From: an uncultured Pelagibacteraceae bacterium
GTDB lineage: Bacteria; Pseudomonadota; Alphaproteobacteria; Pelagibacterales; Pelagibacteraceae
Reading direction: 5' to 3'
NCBI GenBank assembly: GCA_902610115.1
Contig: CACLUK010000003.1
Location: forward strand, 1 to 64,000
Length of the DNA stretch: 64,000 nt
Below, piece after piece: positions 46,633 to 56,423 of the stretch. Every line of letters starts with the position of its first letter. Position 1 is the first letter of the stretch. Below the pieces are notes generated by a model. The model did no database searches and was not told the DNA's origin. It saw nothing but the letters and a program-made list of their open reading frames with translations. A program made the translations under genes and the position numbers.

Positions 46633-46710
46633 GCGCCGGTAGCTTCAACTGGATAGAGCGCCGGATTTCGGCTCCGGAGGTTATGGGTTCGACTCCTATC
46701 CGGCGCACCA
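46633..46710 (+). tRNA. tRNA-Arg (TCG)
   Basis: The acceptor arms GCGCCGG (46633-46639) and CCGGCGC (46700-46706) pair fully. The D-arm is GCTT/GAGC, the anticodon stem CCGGA/TCCGG holds loop TTTCGGC with anticodon TCG, and the T-arm is ATGGG/CCTAT. CCA is encoded. It is followed 4 bp later by the convergent end of an accessory block. Confidence 0.95.
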
Positions 46711-46714
46711 AGAA

Positions 46715-47515
46715 TTATATAATCCATTTTGAATATTTCGATTTATTTTGAATAATATAATTTGGATAGCTCTCATCTATTTCAGTTTTTTTTAATGTAA
46801 AACCCCTATTAAAAATATCCTCATTTTTTAATATCTTTTCCTCAATTTCTTTTTCACTGATTGAGCCATCATTAAATTCACCATGTGAAAATGATTTTAT
46901 CTTGTTTAAAATCTCCTCTGGAGATTGTAGATAGGAGAAATGCCATCCGCCTTCAATTATTTGTAAATCCCTTTTATCTAATCGCCAAAAAGGATAATTC
47001 TTAAATTTTAAATTTCTTAATAGTTGCATAGACTTAATATATTTTTTTTTTGTAATTTTAGATCCGATCCAGTTGCTTTCTTCAATGTTTTGAACATTGA
47101 TTTTATACATATACATTTTTTGTGAAAACGCGATATATTTTTTATCTTTATTGATTTTGTGTAATTTTCTTAGATCAGGTATTTCATCAGAGTCCGACAG
47201 AATAATTAAGTCTTCGGGTGATGCATCTTTAATTCCATTAATTAAAAAATTTCTTTGATGTTGTTCTATAGGAGATTCTCCTCCAGTATGGTGATCGAAA
47301 AGAATTTTTTTATCGTATTCAGCAACAACAAATTTTATTTTGTCTTTAAACTTCCTAAATTTGTTAACATCGAAATTAATCTTTTTACTTTTACCTTGAT
47401 GTGTTTTAGTTGATTCTGAAATTACAAAATAATCAACATACTCATTTAATATATTAAATCTTAAATCAAGAATATGATCTTCATTAAAATATTGAAAACA
47501 ATCGTAAATAGCCAT
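46715..47515 (-). CDS. Glycosyltransferase family 17-like protein
   Basis: The 266-residue protein resembles GT17 (beta-1,4-N-acetylglucosaminyltransferase III-like): MAIYDCFQYFNEDHILDLRF at the N-terminus, VDYFVISESTKTHQGK, the DSDEIPD acidic motif (near 107-113), and GWHFSYL (near 193-199). No membrane anchor is present. In bacteria such proteins sit in surface-glycan clusters. It overlaps the FkbM gene by one base. The stop lies 4 bp from tRNA-Arg. Confidence 0.85.
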   Translation of the reverse strand: MAIYDCFQYFNEDHILDLRFNILNEYVDYFVISESTKTHQGKSKKINFDVNKFRKFKDKIKFVVAEYDKKILFDHHTGGESPIEQHQRNFLINGIKDASPEDLIILSDSDEIPDLRKLHKINKDKKYIAFSQKMYMYKINVQNIEESNWIGSKITKKKYIKSMQLLRNLKFKNYPFWRLDKRDLQIIEGGWHFSYLQSPEEILNKIKSFSHGEFNDGSISEKEIEEKILKNEDIFNRGFTLKKTEIDESYPNYIIQNKSKYSKWII

Positions 47516-48462
47516 CAGTTAAAATATTTGTCCTCAAAAGGTTTTAACTTTTCATAATCAAGACCTAATCTTTGCATTATAACTTTTAATAAACTTAATT
47601 GGCCAAATATTAACATTAAACTAATAAATTTTTCCTTAGAGTTTAAAATTATTTTTTTTCCCTCATCATTATTAAAATTTTGAATGAAAATCATATCCAT
47701 CTCTGCTGGGACTCTAGTTGAATGGCTTCCAATTTCCTTCCAATCTACAGTTACATAATTGTATTTGTACAAATTATTAATCAGATTGTTCCAGCTTGGA
47801 ACATCTCTATACATGGAAAAAATGTGAGCTTCTACTTTAATTAGTAATGGCCTATATTTTCCAAGTCCTTGAAGTATTTCAAACTCTGCTCCTTGAGTAT
47901 CAATTTTAAGATAATCAAGACTTTCAATATTAAGCTCTGTAAGTACATTTTCTAAAGTATCACATTCTACTTGAATCGTTCGAGTTATCTTAAAGTCATC
48001 ATAATTTTTTTTTTTAATATTATGCAAATCAAAGTTTTTATTTTCTATTTTATACATGGAAGAACTACCTAATCTTTTGTCTAAAATATAAAGATCTTTT
48101 ACCTTTTTAGAGCTCCACAAGCCTTTACATATTGAATATTTTTTTTTTGGCATCTTTTCAAATTCTGACTTTATAGGTTCCAACAAAATATCTTCAAAAA
48201 ATGGCTCATATCTTTTATGAAAGAAATTATCAGAATTAAAACCTCCTTGCGCTCCTACATCAAGAGAGATAATTTTTTTATCTTTAAGAAGATCTTTTAT
48301 TATCATATTAAAATTGTGAATATTATTACTGAAATAGCTTTTCTCATTTAAATAATTTATTACTCTTCGGTTTATCTTAAGTTTGATCAATATTTTGAAA
48401 AGTAAAGGTAAAATTATTTTCGCTAAGCTTCTAGTAAATTTTGAAAACAGTTTTTTAGACAT
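47515..48462 (-). CDS. FkbM family methyltransferase
   Basis: The 315-residue protein has LDVGAQGGF (near 62-70, SAM-binding loop), SLDYLKIDTQGAEFEIL (near 180-196), and LIKVEAHI, typical of FkbM SAM-dependent methyltransferases. Its N-terminus is a basic, hydrophobic helix that could touch the membrane. The substrate is unknown, likely a surface sugar given the adjacent GT17 and exporter. Confidence 0.85.
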   Translation of the reverse strand: MSKKLFSKFTRSLAKIILPLLFKILIKLKINRRVINYLNEKSYFSNNIHNFNMIIKDLLKDKKIISLDVGAQGGFNSDNFFHKRYEPFFEDILLEPIKSEFEKMPKKKYSICKGLWSSKKVKDLYILDKRLGSSSMYKIENKNFDLHNIKKKNYDDFKITRTIQVECDTLENVLTELNIESLDYLKIDTQGAEFEILQGLGKYRPLLIKVEAHIFSMYRDVPSWNNLINNLYKYNYVTVDWKEIGSHSTRVPAEMDMIFIQNFNNDEGKKIILNSKEKFISLMLIFGQLSLLKVIMQRLGLDYEKLKPFEDKYFN

Positions 48463-48474
48463 ATTATAGTCAAA

Positions 48475-49194
48475 CTACTTTTTTGTAAAAGTTGTAAGAC
48501 CTATTTTCTTTCCTTCAATAACTGAAGAGGAACAATGAAGGTTTGTCCTATCGAAAATTAACATTGATCCAACTTCCCACTCATAAATAAGTTCTACTTC
48601 TAAACCCACAAGATTCTCAATTTTTTCATGATTAACATATTTTTTATGAATTTCCTTATCAAATGGCTTGTTACCATATTTTCCAATATGATCAGATGAT
48701 CTTATATTTTGGCCGTATTTTAAGTCTTTTTTTTCTAATTCGTTTTTATCTGTAGTAAAATTAGTTGACTGGCCATAATACCTATTTTTAAAAATTACAG
48801 TGCTTCCGACTGGCGTTAATGGAATTAAACTTTGTTTATAAATCAAATCGTTAAGATTAAAACCACCATCAATATGTAAACCAATTGGATTATAACTTTC
48901 TTGAAACAGTCCTAGTATATCTTTTCCATCTTCATCTTTTAAATTGTCGTATTTAAAATCTCCAATCTCATTTTTAAGTTTTTTATAGAATAATTCCTCT
49001 AATTCTTCACCATAATTTGCAAGCCACCTTTTTTTTATTACATTCTGTTTTTTGTTATGTACTGTGATTGGTAACTCATTATACAGTTTCATAAATTTTT
49101 CGATTTCATGACTATTTAGTACATTTTTTAATACAATTGGTTTACTTTCATTATTTTTAATCTTATCTATTTGTTTATGCATATATTTATTCAC
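48475..49194 (-). CDS. 2OG-Fe(II) oxygenase-like protein
   Basis: The 239-residue protein has a possible iron-binding facial triad: HID in GLHIDGGF (near 126-128) and a distal His in DRTNLHCSS (near 220), followed by a basic residue about ten positions on in EGKKIGLT. This fits a double-stranded beta-helix 2-oxoglutarate oxygenase, but overall similarity is weak. It may hydroxylate a surface or small-molecule substrate. It overlaps the ABC permease by 8 bp, so the genes are probably co-translated. Confidence 0.6.
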   Translation of the reverse strand: MNKYMHKQIDKIKNNESKPIVLKNVLNSHEIEKFMKLYNELPITVHNKKQNVIKKRWLANYGEELEELFYKKLKNEIGDFKYDNLKDEDGKDILGLFQESYNPIGLHIDGGFNLNDLIYKQSLIPLTPVGSTVIFKNRYYGQSTNFTTDKNELEKKDLKYGQNIRSSDHIGKYGNKPFDKEIHKKYVNHEKIENLVGLEVELIYEWEVGSMLIFDRTNLHCSSSVIEGKKIGLTTFTKK

Positions 49195-49978
49195 CCATAT
49201 TTATTAAAGTTCCTCTTTTTCTAGCACCAAAATATGAAATATAAAAAATTATAATACCAAAAATAAAATAAATTACTGATATAGATATTGATTTTAAAAT
49301 ATTATAGTAATTAACGGAATTATTCATTAAAATACTTCTCATTTCTTCAAAAACATGAACCAAAGGAAGGCCTTTTGCAATGATTTGTAATATATTTGGC
49401 AATATATCTATAGGGTAATATATACAACCTAACGGAGCTAGAAAAAATAGACTTGCCCAAGCAATATTTTCAAATGATGGTCCAAATCTTAAAAGTCCAG
49501 ACGTTACAAGGAGACCTAAAGTTATACCAAATAAGTAAAGAGATATTAATAAGAAAATTAATGGTATTCCAAGTTTAAGAATAGACACTCCAAACAAAGG
49601 AACGGCAATCAATACAGCTGGAACTAAACCAATTAAAGTTCTTAATATTGCTGTAAAAGTTAAAGCAGCGATTATTTCACTAATTTTGATTGGGGCAATA
49701 AATAAGTTTGTAAAATTTCTACTCCAGATCTCCTCTAAAAACATCATATTAAAACTTATACTAGCTCTGAATAAAAAATCATACAAAACAGCGGCTGTTA
49801 AAATAACTCCTACTGTATTACTGTAATAATCTGAGTTTAAGGTAAAAAATTTTGATATAAATCCCCATAAAAAGATTTGGACAGTTGGCCAATAAATCAA
49901 GTCTAAAACTCTTGGAAATGAATTCATAATTAAATAAAGATGTCTTAAACCTAGTGCATATATTTTATTAAAATTCAT
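49187..49978 (-). CDS. ABC-2 type transporter permease
   Basis: The 263-residue membrane protein has about six hydrophobic helices and the ABC-2 features of exporters: an N-terminal amphipathic helix with R-HLYLIMNS, a long second helix, and a GLPLVHVFEEMRSIL loop before the last helix. It overlaps its ATPase partner by 11 bp. The pair could export lipid or polysaccharide, but a drug-exporter-like role is equally possible. Confidence 0.88.
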   Translation of the reverse strand: MNFNKIYALGLRHLYLIMNSFPRVLDLIYWPTVQIFLWGFISKFFTLNSDYYSNTVGVILTAAVLYDFLFRASISFNMMFLEEIWSRNFTNLFIAPIKISEIIAALTFTAILRTLIGLVPAVLIAVPLFGVSILKLGIPLIFLLISLYLFGITLGLLVTSGLLRFGPSFENIAWASLFFLAPLGCIYYPIDILPNILQIIAKGLPLVHVFEEMRSILMNNSVNYYNILKSISISVIYFIFGIIIFYISYFGARKRGTLINMGE

Positions 49979-50699
49979 CTTTACTCCTTGCTAATTTTAA
50001 AAAAGTTTCTTCAAGGTTATTTCTACCATGTTTTTTTATAAGGTCATTACAAGTCCCGGTATCAATAATCTTCCCCTTTTTCATCATTATTACACTATCG
50101 CATAGTTTTTCTACTTCATTCATATTATGAGAGGCTAACAATAATGTTACTTTATTTTTAGATTTATATTCCTGAATATAACTTCTTATAAAATCACCAA
50201 CATCTGGATCTAAACTAGCTGTAGGTTCATCCAAAAGGAGAATTTCTGGTTTATTAATTAGAGATTTAGCTAGAGAGACTCTATTTTTTTGTCCAGAAGA
50301 TAACTCGCCAGTTTTTCTGTTAAAAAAATTTTTAATATCTAAGTCTTTTGAAATTTCGTTTATTCTTGTGCTTAAATCTTCTATCCCATACAATCTACCA
50401 TAAATTTCAAGGTTTTGTTTTACAGTAAGTTTTTTTGGCAACTCAACGTATGGTGATGCAAAATTAAATCTAGCTAAAACTTCATCCCTATTTAACGTAT
50501 TCATATTCCTATTTTCTATTAAAATTTCTCCATTAGTGGGTGCAATAAGACCAAGTATCATTCCAATAGTTGTAGTTTTTCCACATCCATTCGGTCCAAG
50601 TAAACCTAATGTTCTATTTTTATTTAATTGAAAATTAATTTTATCTACAGCTAAGTAATCATCATAAACTTTGGTAAGATTTTTAATTTCTATAAACAT
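49968..50699 (-). CDS. ABC transporter ATP-binding protein
   Basis: The 243-residue ATPase has Walker A GPNGCGKTT (near 35-43), signature LSSGQKNRVSLAKSL (near 138), Walker B ILLLDEPTASLD and switch His in ASHNMNEVEKLCD. It is of the DrrA/CcmA-like ABC-2 exporter type. It overlaps sua5 by one base, so the exporter may be transcribed from the sua5 promoter. Confidence 0.9.
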   Translation of the reverse strand: MFIEIKNLTKVYDDYLAVDKINFQLNKNRTLGLLGPNGCGKTTTIGMILGLIAPTNGEILIENRNMNTLNRDEVLARFNFASPYVELPKKLTVKQNLEIYGRLYGIEDLSTRINEISKDLDIKNFFNRKTGELSSGQKNRVSLAKSLINKPEILLLDEPTASLDPDVGDFIRSYIQEYKSKNKVTLLLASHNMNEVEKLCDSVIMMKKGKIIDTGTCNDLIKKHGRNNLEETFLKLARSKDEF

Positions 50700-51646
50700 T
50701 ATCTTGATGCTCTTGTTAATCGATCATTAATAGCTATTCCAGCACCAATATTGGGTATTTTTGTCACAAAAATTTTTTTGAAACCCATTTTTTTTATTTT
50801 TCTCATTGTTTTATATAAATTTGCAGCTGCTTCTTTTAGATCAGCTTTTTTGCTTAAATTAAAATAATTTTTTTTATTTTTAAATTTTTTCCCATAAACT
50901 ATAAAAGCATAATTATCACTTGAAGGTTTTTTTCCTAAAATAATAGGGATACCCGGAGAGTAATGTTTTTTGAGCATACCCGGTGATTTTATCTTTGATT
51001 TTCTTTTTGAAAAATTGATTTTTAAACAATTTTTAATTTGTTGTGGACTTATAATACCTGGTCTTAATATTTTTGGTTTTTCAGTAAGATCAATCACTGT
51101 TGACTCAATACCAACTTTTGACTTGCCACCATTTATAATAATTTTTACCCTATTTCTAAATTCTTCATATACATCATAAGCGGTAACAGGACTCAAACTA
51201 GAAGAGATATTAGCACTAGGCATAGCAAGTGGAAAATCTAATATTTTAAGTATAGCTCTTATTTTTCTATTATTAGGAAATCTGATTGCTATAGTTCTTA
51301 AATTCGCTGTAGCTGATGAAACTACTCTGGAATTTTTATTTTTCTTCAAAATAAATGTCAAAGGACCTGGACAAAATTTTTTATATAGCTTTAGAAAATG
51401 TTCATTTAATACTATGTCATTATATGTTTTTTTTAAATCGTGATAATGAATAATGAGAGGGTTATAAGAAGGTCTTTTTTTTAAATTAAAAATTTTGTTA
51501 ATAGATTTTTGTGAATAAGCGTTTCCAGCAAGACCATACACAGTTTCTGTTGGCAAACTTACTATATTGCCTTTTTTCAAGGCTTTAATAGTTTTTTTAT
51601 ATGATTTCTTGTTAAAAGAATAAATATTTGAATAGATGTTTTTCAT
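50699..51646 (-). CDS. sua5: L-threonylcarbamoyladenylate synthase, Sua5 type
   Basis: The 315-residue protein has the YrdC fold (KKGNIVSLPTETVYGLAGNAYS near 24-45; KRPSYNPLIIH; SANIS) followed by a C-terminal Sua5 domain (SPGMLKKHYSPGIPIILG near 219-236). It makes the threonylcarbamoyl-AMP used for the t6A37 tRNA modification. It is divergent from xseB with only 21 bp between starts. Confidence 0.93.
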   Translation of the reverse strand: MKNIYSNIYSFNKKSYKKTIKALKKGNIVSLPTETVYGLAGNAYSQKSINKIFNLKKRPSYNPLIIHYHDLKKTYNDIVLNEHFLKLYKKFCPGPLTFILKKNKNSRVVSSATANLRTIAIRFPNNRKIRAILKILDFPLAMPSANISSSLSPVTAYDVYEEFRNRVKIIINGGKSKVGIESTVIDLTEKPKILRPGIISPQQIKNCLKINFSKRKSKIKSPGMLKKHYSPGIPIILGKKPSSDNYAFIVYGKKFKNKKNYFNLSKKADLKEAAANLYKTMRKIKKMGFKKIFVTKIPNIGAGIAINDRLTRASR

Positions 51647-51667
51647 AATGTTATTATTATTTAGTTT

Positions 51668-51871
51668 ATGAAAATCGAAAATATTCCAGCTGACATTAAA
51701 AGTAAATCATTAAAAGAGGCTAGGGATGAAATTAATGAGATACTTGCTAATTTAGAGACTAAGAATTTAGATCTAAGCAACGCAGAAAACGCTTATAAAA
51801 GATTATTAAACTTAAATAAACATGTAGAAAATCTTTTTAAGATGAAATCAAAACAGATATCTAAATCTTAG
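51668..51871 (+). CDS. xseB: Exodeoxyribonuclease VII small subunit
   Basis: The 67-residue helical protein has the XseB pattern SLKEARDEINEILANLET followed by a second helix with LNLNKHVENLFKMK. The small subunit binds the large XseA to digest single-stranded DNA. The order xseB-ispA-dxs is conserved in proteobacteria. It sits 11 bp before ispA. Confidence 0.85.
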   Translation: MKIENIPADIKSKSLKEARDEINEILANLETKNLDLSNAENAYKRLLNLNKHVENLFKMKSKQISKS

Positions 51872-51882
51872 GATAAAAAAGT

Positions 51883-52758
51883 ATGATAAATAAAAGATTA
51901 GATAAAAACGCGAGCAAAGTAGATAAATTTCTATTATACTTTTTGAAAAATCAAAAAAAATCAACATTAGTTGCTCCTATGAAATACGGAGTTATATCAG
52001 GGGGAAAAAAAATTAGGACAACAATAATTTTTGACTCTGGAAAGTTACTTAATATTAAAGAAAAAAAATTAATTGATATTTGTGCGGCAGTAGAGTGTAT
52101 TCATTCTTACTCTCTCATTCATGATGATTTACCGTGTATGGACAATGATGCAATGAGAAGGGGAAAACCATCAACGCATAAAAAATTTGGAGAGGCTACA
52201 GCTGTATTAGCTGGAAATTCTCTATTAACATTAGCATTTGAAATTATCTCAAATAAAAAAAATTTATTATCTCTCAAACAAAAAAATGAAATTATTAAAT
52301 TACTGTGTAATTGTGCTGGGCACACAGGGATAGCAGGAGGTCAAGATCTTGATTTAAAATATGAGAAAAAAAATAAATCTTTAAATCAAATAATTAATAT
52401 GCAACGAAAAAAAACGGGTAAACTTTTTAAGTTTTGTGTTCAGTCTGCATCAATTATTGGAAATAAAAGTAAATCAGAAAATATAAGATTTGGAAAATTA
52501 GGTGAGGAGATAGGTTTATTATTTCAGTTGTCCGATGATTTTTTAGACCTAAAAGGTTCACAAAAATTAGTTGGTAAACCTATAAAAAAAGACAAAAAAA
52601 AAGGCAAATCAACTTTAATTAAATTAATGGGTTACGAAAATGCATTAAGGTATGCAGACAATTTAATGAAAAAAATATTGATAAAATTAAAAAAACATGG
52701 AAAAAATGGCAAAAACTTGATTGAAACTATAAAGTTTATAAGAGATAGAAGCTTTTAA
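51883..52758 (+). CDS. ispA: Farnesyl/geranyl diphosphate synthase
   Basis: The 291-residue prenyltransferase has the first aspartate-rich motif in [13 protein letters not shown] (near 81-93), then [30 protein letters not shown] and the second motif [10 protein letters not shown] (near 219-228). It extends DMAPP with IPP. It overlaps dxs by one base. Confidence 0.94.
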   Translation: MINKRLDKNASKVDKFLLYFLKNQKKSTLVAPMKYGVISGGKKIRTTIIFDSGKLLNIKEKKLIDICAAVECIHSYSLIHDDLPCMDNDAMRRGKPSTHKKFGEATAVLAGNSLLTLAFEIISNKKNLLSLKQKNEIIKLLCNCAGHTGIAGGQDLDLKYEKKNKSLNQIINMQRKKTGKLFKFCVQSASIIGNKSKSENIRFGKLGEEIGLLFQLSDDFLDLKGSQKLVGKPIKKDKKKGKSTLIKLMGYENALRYADNLMKKILIKLKKHGKNGKNLIETIKFIRDRSF

Positions 52759-54677
52759 TGACGAGAATTATAAAAGAAATAAATTTTCCATCAGATTTAA
52801 GAAAATTTAAAAAGGAAAATTTAAAACAGATTTCAGAGGAGTTAAGAGACGAATTAATTGATGTAGTCTCTGAAACAGGTGGGCATCTAGGAGCAGGATT
52901 GGGTGTGGTTGAGTTAACTGTAGCTTTACATTATGTATTTGATACTCCAAAGGATAAATTAGTTTGGGATGTTAGCCACCAATGCTACCCACATAAAATT
53001 ATAACAGGAAGAAGAGATCGAATAAAAACGTTAAGAAAGGGTGGTGGATTATCAGGTTTTACTAAAAGAGCGGAAAGTGAGTATGATCCATTTGGAGCAG
53101 CTCATAGCTCAACTTCAATTTCCTCAACACTAGGTATGTCGGTAGCAAAAAAATTATCGAATAATAAAAATAATGTAATAGCAGTCATAGGAGATGGAGC
53201 GATGAGTGCTGGAATGGCTTATGAAGCAATGAATAATGCAGGTGCTCTAAAATCAAATTTAATTGTTGTCCTTAATGATAATGACATGTCTATTGCAAGA
53301 CCTGTTGGTGCTATGAGCAAGTATTTAGCAAATCTTTTATCCGGCAAGCTTTACTTTAGTTTTAGAGAGACAATTAAAATGATTATTTCTGCTTTTTCAA
53401 AAAGGTTTAGTCAAAAAGCAGGTAAAGCTGAAGACATGTTAAGAAATATGGTTACCGGAGGTACATTATTCAGTGAGTTAGGATTTTATTATATTGGGCC
53501 AATTGACGGACACGACGTAGAGAATTTAGTGCAAATATTTGAAAATGTTAAAAAATCTAATCATCAAGGACCAGTACTAATACATGTTAGAACTCAAAAA
53601 GGAAAAGGATACAAACCAGCAGAGGACTCGGGTGATAAGTATCATGGTGTATCAAAATTTAATATTTCGACAGGAGAACAGTCGAAATCAAAATCAAATA
53701 CTCCGTCTTATACAAAAGTTTTTGCAGAAACTTTGATTAAACATGCCGAACAAGACACTAAGATAGTAGGAATAACAGGTGCAATGCCATCAGGCACTGG
53801 ACTTAACTTATTTGAAAAAAAGTTTCCAGACAGAACATTTGACGTGGGAATAGCAGAGCAACATGCAGTAACTTTTGCAGCAGGATTAGCTACTGAGGGA
53901 TATAAACCTTATGCAGCGATTTATTCTACATTTTTACAAAGAGCCTATGATCAAGTAGTTCATGATGTTGCTTTACAATCTTTACCTGTAAGATTTGCAA
54001 TAGATAGAGCAGGACTTGTTGGCGCAGACGGACCAACACACGCAGGTTCTTTTGACATCACTTATTTATCTACTTTACCTAATTTTGTAGTAATGGCCGC
54101 AAGTGATGAGGCAGAACTTGTAAAAATGATTAATACCTCAGTTGAAATAAATGATAGACCTTCAGCTTTTAGGTATCCGAGAGGAAATGGTATAGGAGTG
54201 GAACTACCCTCTATAAAAGAAAAATTATTAATCGGAAAAGCAAGAATTATTAAAGAGGGTAAAAAAGTGGCTTTGTTAAATTTTGGCACGAGACTTGAAG
54301 AATGTAAAAAGGCATCAAAACAACTTTCTCTTAAAGGTATTGATTGCACAATAATAGATGCAAGATTTGCTAAACCTTTAGATGAAAAATTAATTATGGA
54401 AGTTGCGACTAACCATGAGGTTTTAATAACATTAGAAGAAGGCTCAGTAGGTGGCTTTGGATCACATGTAATGCAACTTTTATCTGAACGAGGCGTTTTT
54501 GATACTGGATTAAAATTTAGGTCTATGATTTTACCAGATATCTTCATTGATCAAGATACCCCTAGTAAAATGTACGAGGTAGCTGGTTTAGACAATCTTT
54601 CAATTATAAAAAAAGTGGAAGAGACTTTAAACTCTAATATAATTTTAGCTAAAAATAAAAATAAGATACCTAGTTAA
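52758..54677 (+). CDS. dxs: 1-deoxy-D-xylulose-5-phosphate synthase
   Basis: The 639-residue thiamine-diphosphate enzyme has [16 protein letters not shown] (near 38-53), [12 protein letters not shown], the ThDP motif [32 protein letters not shown] and, in the C-terminal half, [14 protein letters not shown] and [11 protein letters not shown]. It makes the first intermediate of the non-mevalonate isoprenoid pathway. The stop interlocks with convergent aroC. Confidence 0.97.
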   Translation: MTRIIKEINFPSDLRKFKKENLKQISEELRDELIDVVSETGGHLGAGLGVVELTVALHYVFDTPKDKLVWDVSHQCYPHKIITGRRDRIKTLRKGGGLSGFTKRAESEYDPFGAAHSSTSISSTLGMSVAKKLSNNKNNVIAVIGDGAMSAGMAYEAMNNAGALKSNLIVVLNDNDMSIARPVGAMSKYLANLLSGKLYFSFRETIKMIISAFSKRFSQKAGKAEDMLRNMVTGGTLFSELGFYYIGPIDGHDVENLVQIFENVKKSNHQGPVLIHVRTQKGKGYKPAEDSGDKYHGVSKFNISTGEQSKSKSNTPSYTKVFAETLIKHAEQDTKIVGITGAMPSGTGLNLFEKKFPDRTFDVGIAEQHAVTFAAGLATEGYKPYAAIYSTFLQRAYDQVVHDVALQSLPVRFAIDRAGLVGADGPTHAGSFDITYLSTLPNFVVMAASDEAELVKMINTSVEINDRPSAFRYPRGNGIGVELPSIKEKLLIGKARIIKEGKKVALLNFGTRLEECKKASKQLSLKGIDCTIIDARFAKPLDEKLIMEVATNHEVLITLEEGSVGGFGSHVMQLLSERGVFDTGLKFRSMILPDIFIDQDTPSKMYEVAGLDNLSIIKKVEETLNSNIILAKNKNKIPS

Positions 54678-55756
54678 CCGCATTGCGCACGGTTCATTAA
54701 AAAATGATCTAATAAAACACAATTAATCATTGCTTCACCTATTGGCACAGCTCTTATACCTACACAAGGATCGTGTCTTCCTTTAACAGAAATTTTTGTG
54801 TTTTTACCTTTTTTATCTATTGTGTTTCTACTTGTTAAAATTGATGATGTGGGTTTTACAGCAAAAGATGCAACGATACTCTGCCCTGAGGAAATTCCGC
54901 CCAAAATTCCCCCAGCTTGATTAGATTTAAATTTTACTTTACCTGAGCTTTTATTCATTTCATCGGAGTTTTCCTCTCCACTTAAAAAAGCCGCGTTCAT
55001 ACCTGCTCCAATATTGACCCCCTTAACTGCATTGATACTCATTAAAGCTGCAGCTATATCTGTATCTAATTTTGAATAAATTGGAGCGCCTAAGCCAATT
55101 GGAACACCTGTCGCTCTTAATTCAATAATCGCACCACAAGAAGAACCAGCTTTTCTTACAGCTAAAAGATATTTTTCCCACAGTTTAACAGAATTTTTAT
55201 CAGGGCAGAAAAAAGGATTTTTTCTTATCTCGCTATCTTTCCACTTTGTTTTATCGCATGACATTAACCCTAGTTGAGTAACAGCGCCAATCACATTAAA
55301 TTTTTGTCCTATTATTTTTTTTAATACAACTTTTGCTACAGCACCTGCTGCAACTCTACAAGCTGTTTCTCTTGCAGATTGTCTTCCACCTCCTCTAAAA
55401 TCTCTTATTCCATATTTTTTAAAATACGTATAATCAGCATGGCCAGGTCTGAATTTATTTTTTATTGTTTCATAGTCCCTAGATCTTTTATCTTCATTAT
55501 GTATGATGATAGATATTGGTGTACCAGTTGTTTTTCCTTCAAAAACTCCAGATAAAATTACAGCTTTATCCGACTCTTTTCTTTGTGTTGTAAATTTTGA
55601 CTGCCCGGGCCTCCTTCTATCCATATCTTTTTGAATATCTTTCTCAGATATAGGTATATTTGGAGGGCAGCCATCGATAACACAGCCAATAGCTGGCCCG
55701 TGAGACTCTCCCCATGTGGTAAACCTAAAAATTTTTCCAAAAGTATTAAAAGACAT
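54674..55756 (-). CDS. aroC: Chorismate synthase
   Basis: The 360-residue enzyme has [16 protein letters not shown] (near 16-31), [51 protein letters not shown] and [15 protein letters not shown]. It makes chorismate from EPSP with reduced FMN, the last shared step to aromatic amino acids. It is divergent from pdxH, with 34 bp between starts. Confidence 0.97.
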   Translation of the reverse strand: MSFNTFGKIFRFTTWGESHGPAIGCVIDGCPPNIPISEKDIQKDMDRRRPGQSKFTTQRKESDKAVILSGVFEGKTTGTPISIIIHNEDKRSRDYETIKNKFRPGHADYTYFKKYGIRDFRGGGRQSARETACRVAAGAVAKVVLKKIIGQKFNVIGAVTQLGLMSCDKTKWKDSEIRKNPFFCPDKNSVKLWEKYLLAVRKAGSSCGAIIELRATGVPIGLGAPIYSKLDTDIAAALMSINAVKGVNIGAGMNAAFLSGEENSDEMNKSSGKVKFKSNQAGGILGGISSGQSIVASFAVKPTSSILTSRNTIDKKGKNTKISVKGRHDPCVGIRAVPIGEAMINCVLLDHFLMNRAQCG

Positions 55757-55790
55757 AGATATTTAATGTATAAATTATTTTAAAGAAATT

Positions 55791-56423
55791 ATGAATCAAA
55801 AAAATGGCAAAAATTCACTGGGTTTAGATATTATCTTTGAAGATGTAGATAATCCTATAGAATTGTTCAAAAAATGGTTTTCAAAGGCAGAGGAGAGCGA
55901 AATTAATGACCCGAACGCTGTTGCTATTGCAACTTCAAATAAAAATAATCAGCCAAATGTAAGGATGGTTCTTCTTAAAGGTTTAAGCGATAAAGGATTT
56001 GTTTTTTATACGAATTTTAACAGTAAAAAAGGAAATGAACTAAAAGAAAATCAAAAAGCCTCAATGTGCTTTCATTGGAAAAGTTTAAGACGCCAAGTAA
56101 GAGCTTTAGGAAAAGTAGAGGAAGTTTCAACCAAAGAGGCAGACGATTATTTTAACTCGCGACCTTATAAAAATAGAATTGGCGCATGGGCTTCTTCACA
56201 ATCAGCAATTCTAGACCAAAGAGAAACATTTACTAAAAAAATAAAAGAATTTGAAAGAAAATTTCCTGATCAAAACAATGTGCCAAGACCTCCTCACTGG
56301 TCTGGCTGGAGATTGCTACCCGAAGAAATAGAATTTTGGTTAGATGGCGAAGGTAGAATTCACGAAAGATTAAACTATAGAAAAAAAAATGGAAATTGGG
56401 AGAAAGAGCTTCTCTATCCTTAA
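55791..56423 (+). CDS. pdxH: Pyridoxamine 5'-phosphate oxidase
   Basis: The 210-residue FMN enzyme has PNVRMVLLKG (near 54-63), DKGFVFYTNFNSKKGNEL, CFHWKSLRRQVRALG, SRPYKNRIGAWASSQS and the C-terminal PPHWSGWRLLPEEIEFW and RLNYR. It makes pyridoxal phosphate. Its stop interlocks with that of convergent ispB. Confidence 0.96.
   Translation: MNQKNGKNSLGLDIIFEDVDNPIELFKKWFSKAEESEINDPNAVAIATSNKNNQPNVRMVLLKGLSDKGFVFYTNFNSKKGNELKENQKASMCFHWKSLRRQVRALGKVEEVSTKEADDYFNSRPYKNRIGAWASSQSAILDQRETFTKKIKEFERKFPDQNNVPRPPHWSGWRLLPEEIEFWLDGEGRIHERLNYRKKNGNWEKELLYP

Noticed and set aside
46711-51667. Integrase or tRNA-Arg direct repeat marking a mobile element
   Set aside because: I looked for a recombinase gene and a copy of the tRNA 3' end and found neither.
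54062-54547. 161-codon minus-strand frame opposite dxs
   Set aside because: The dxs C-terminal half is well conserved here; the antisense frame has no homology or ribosome site.
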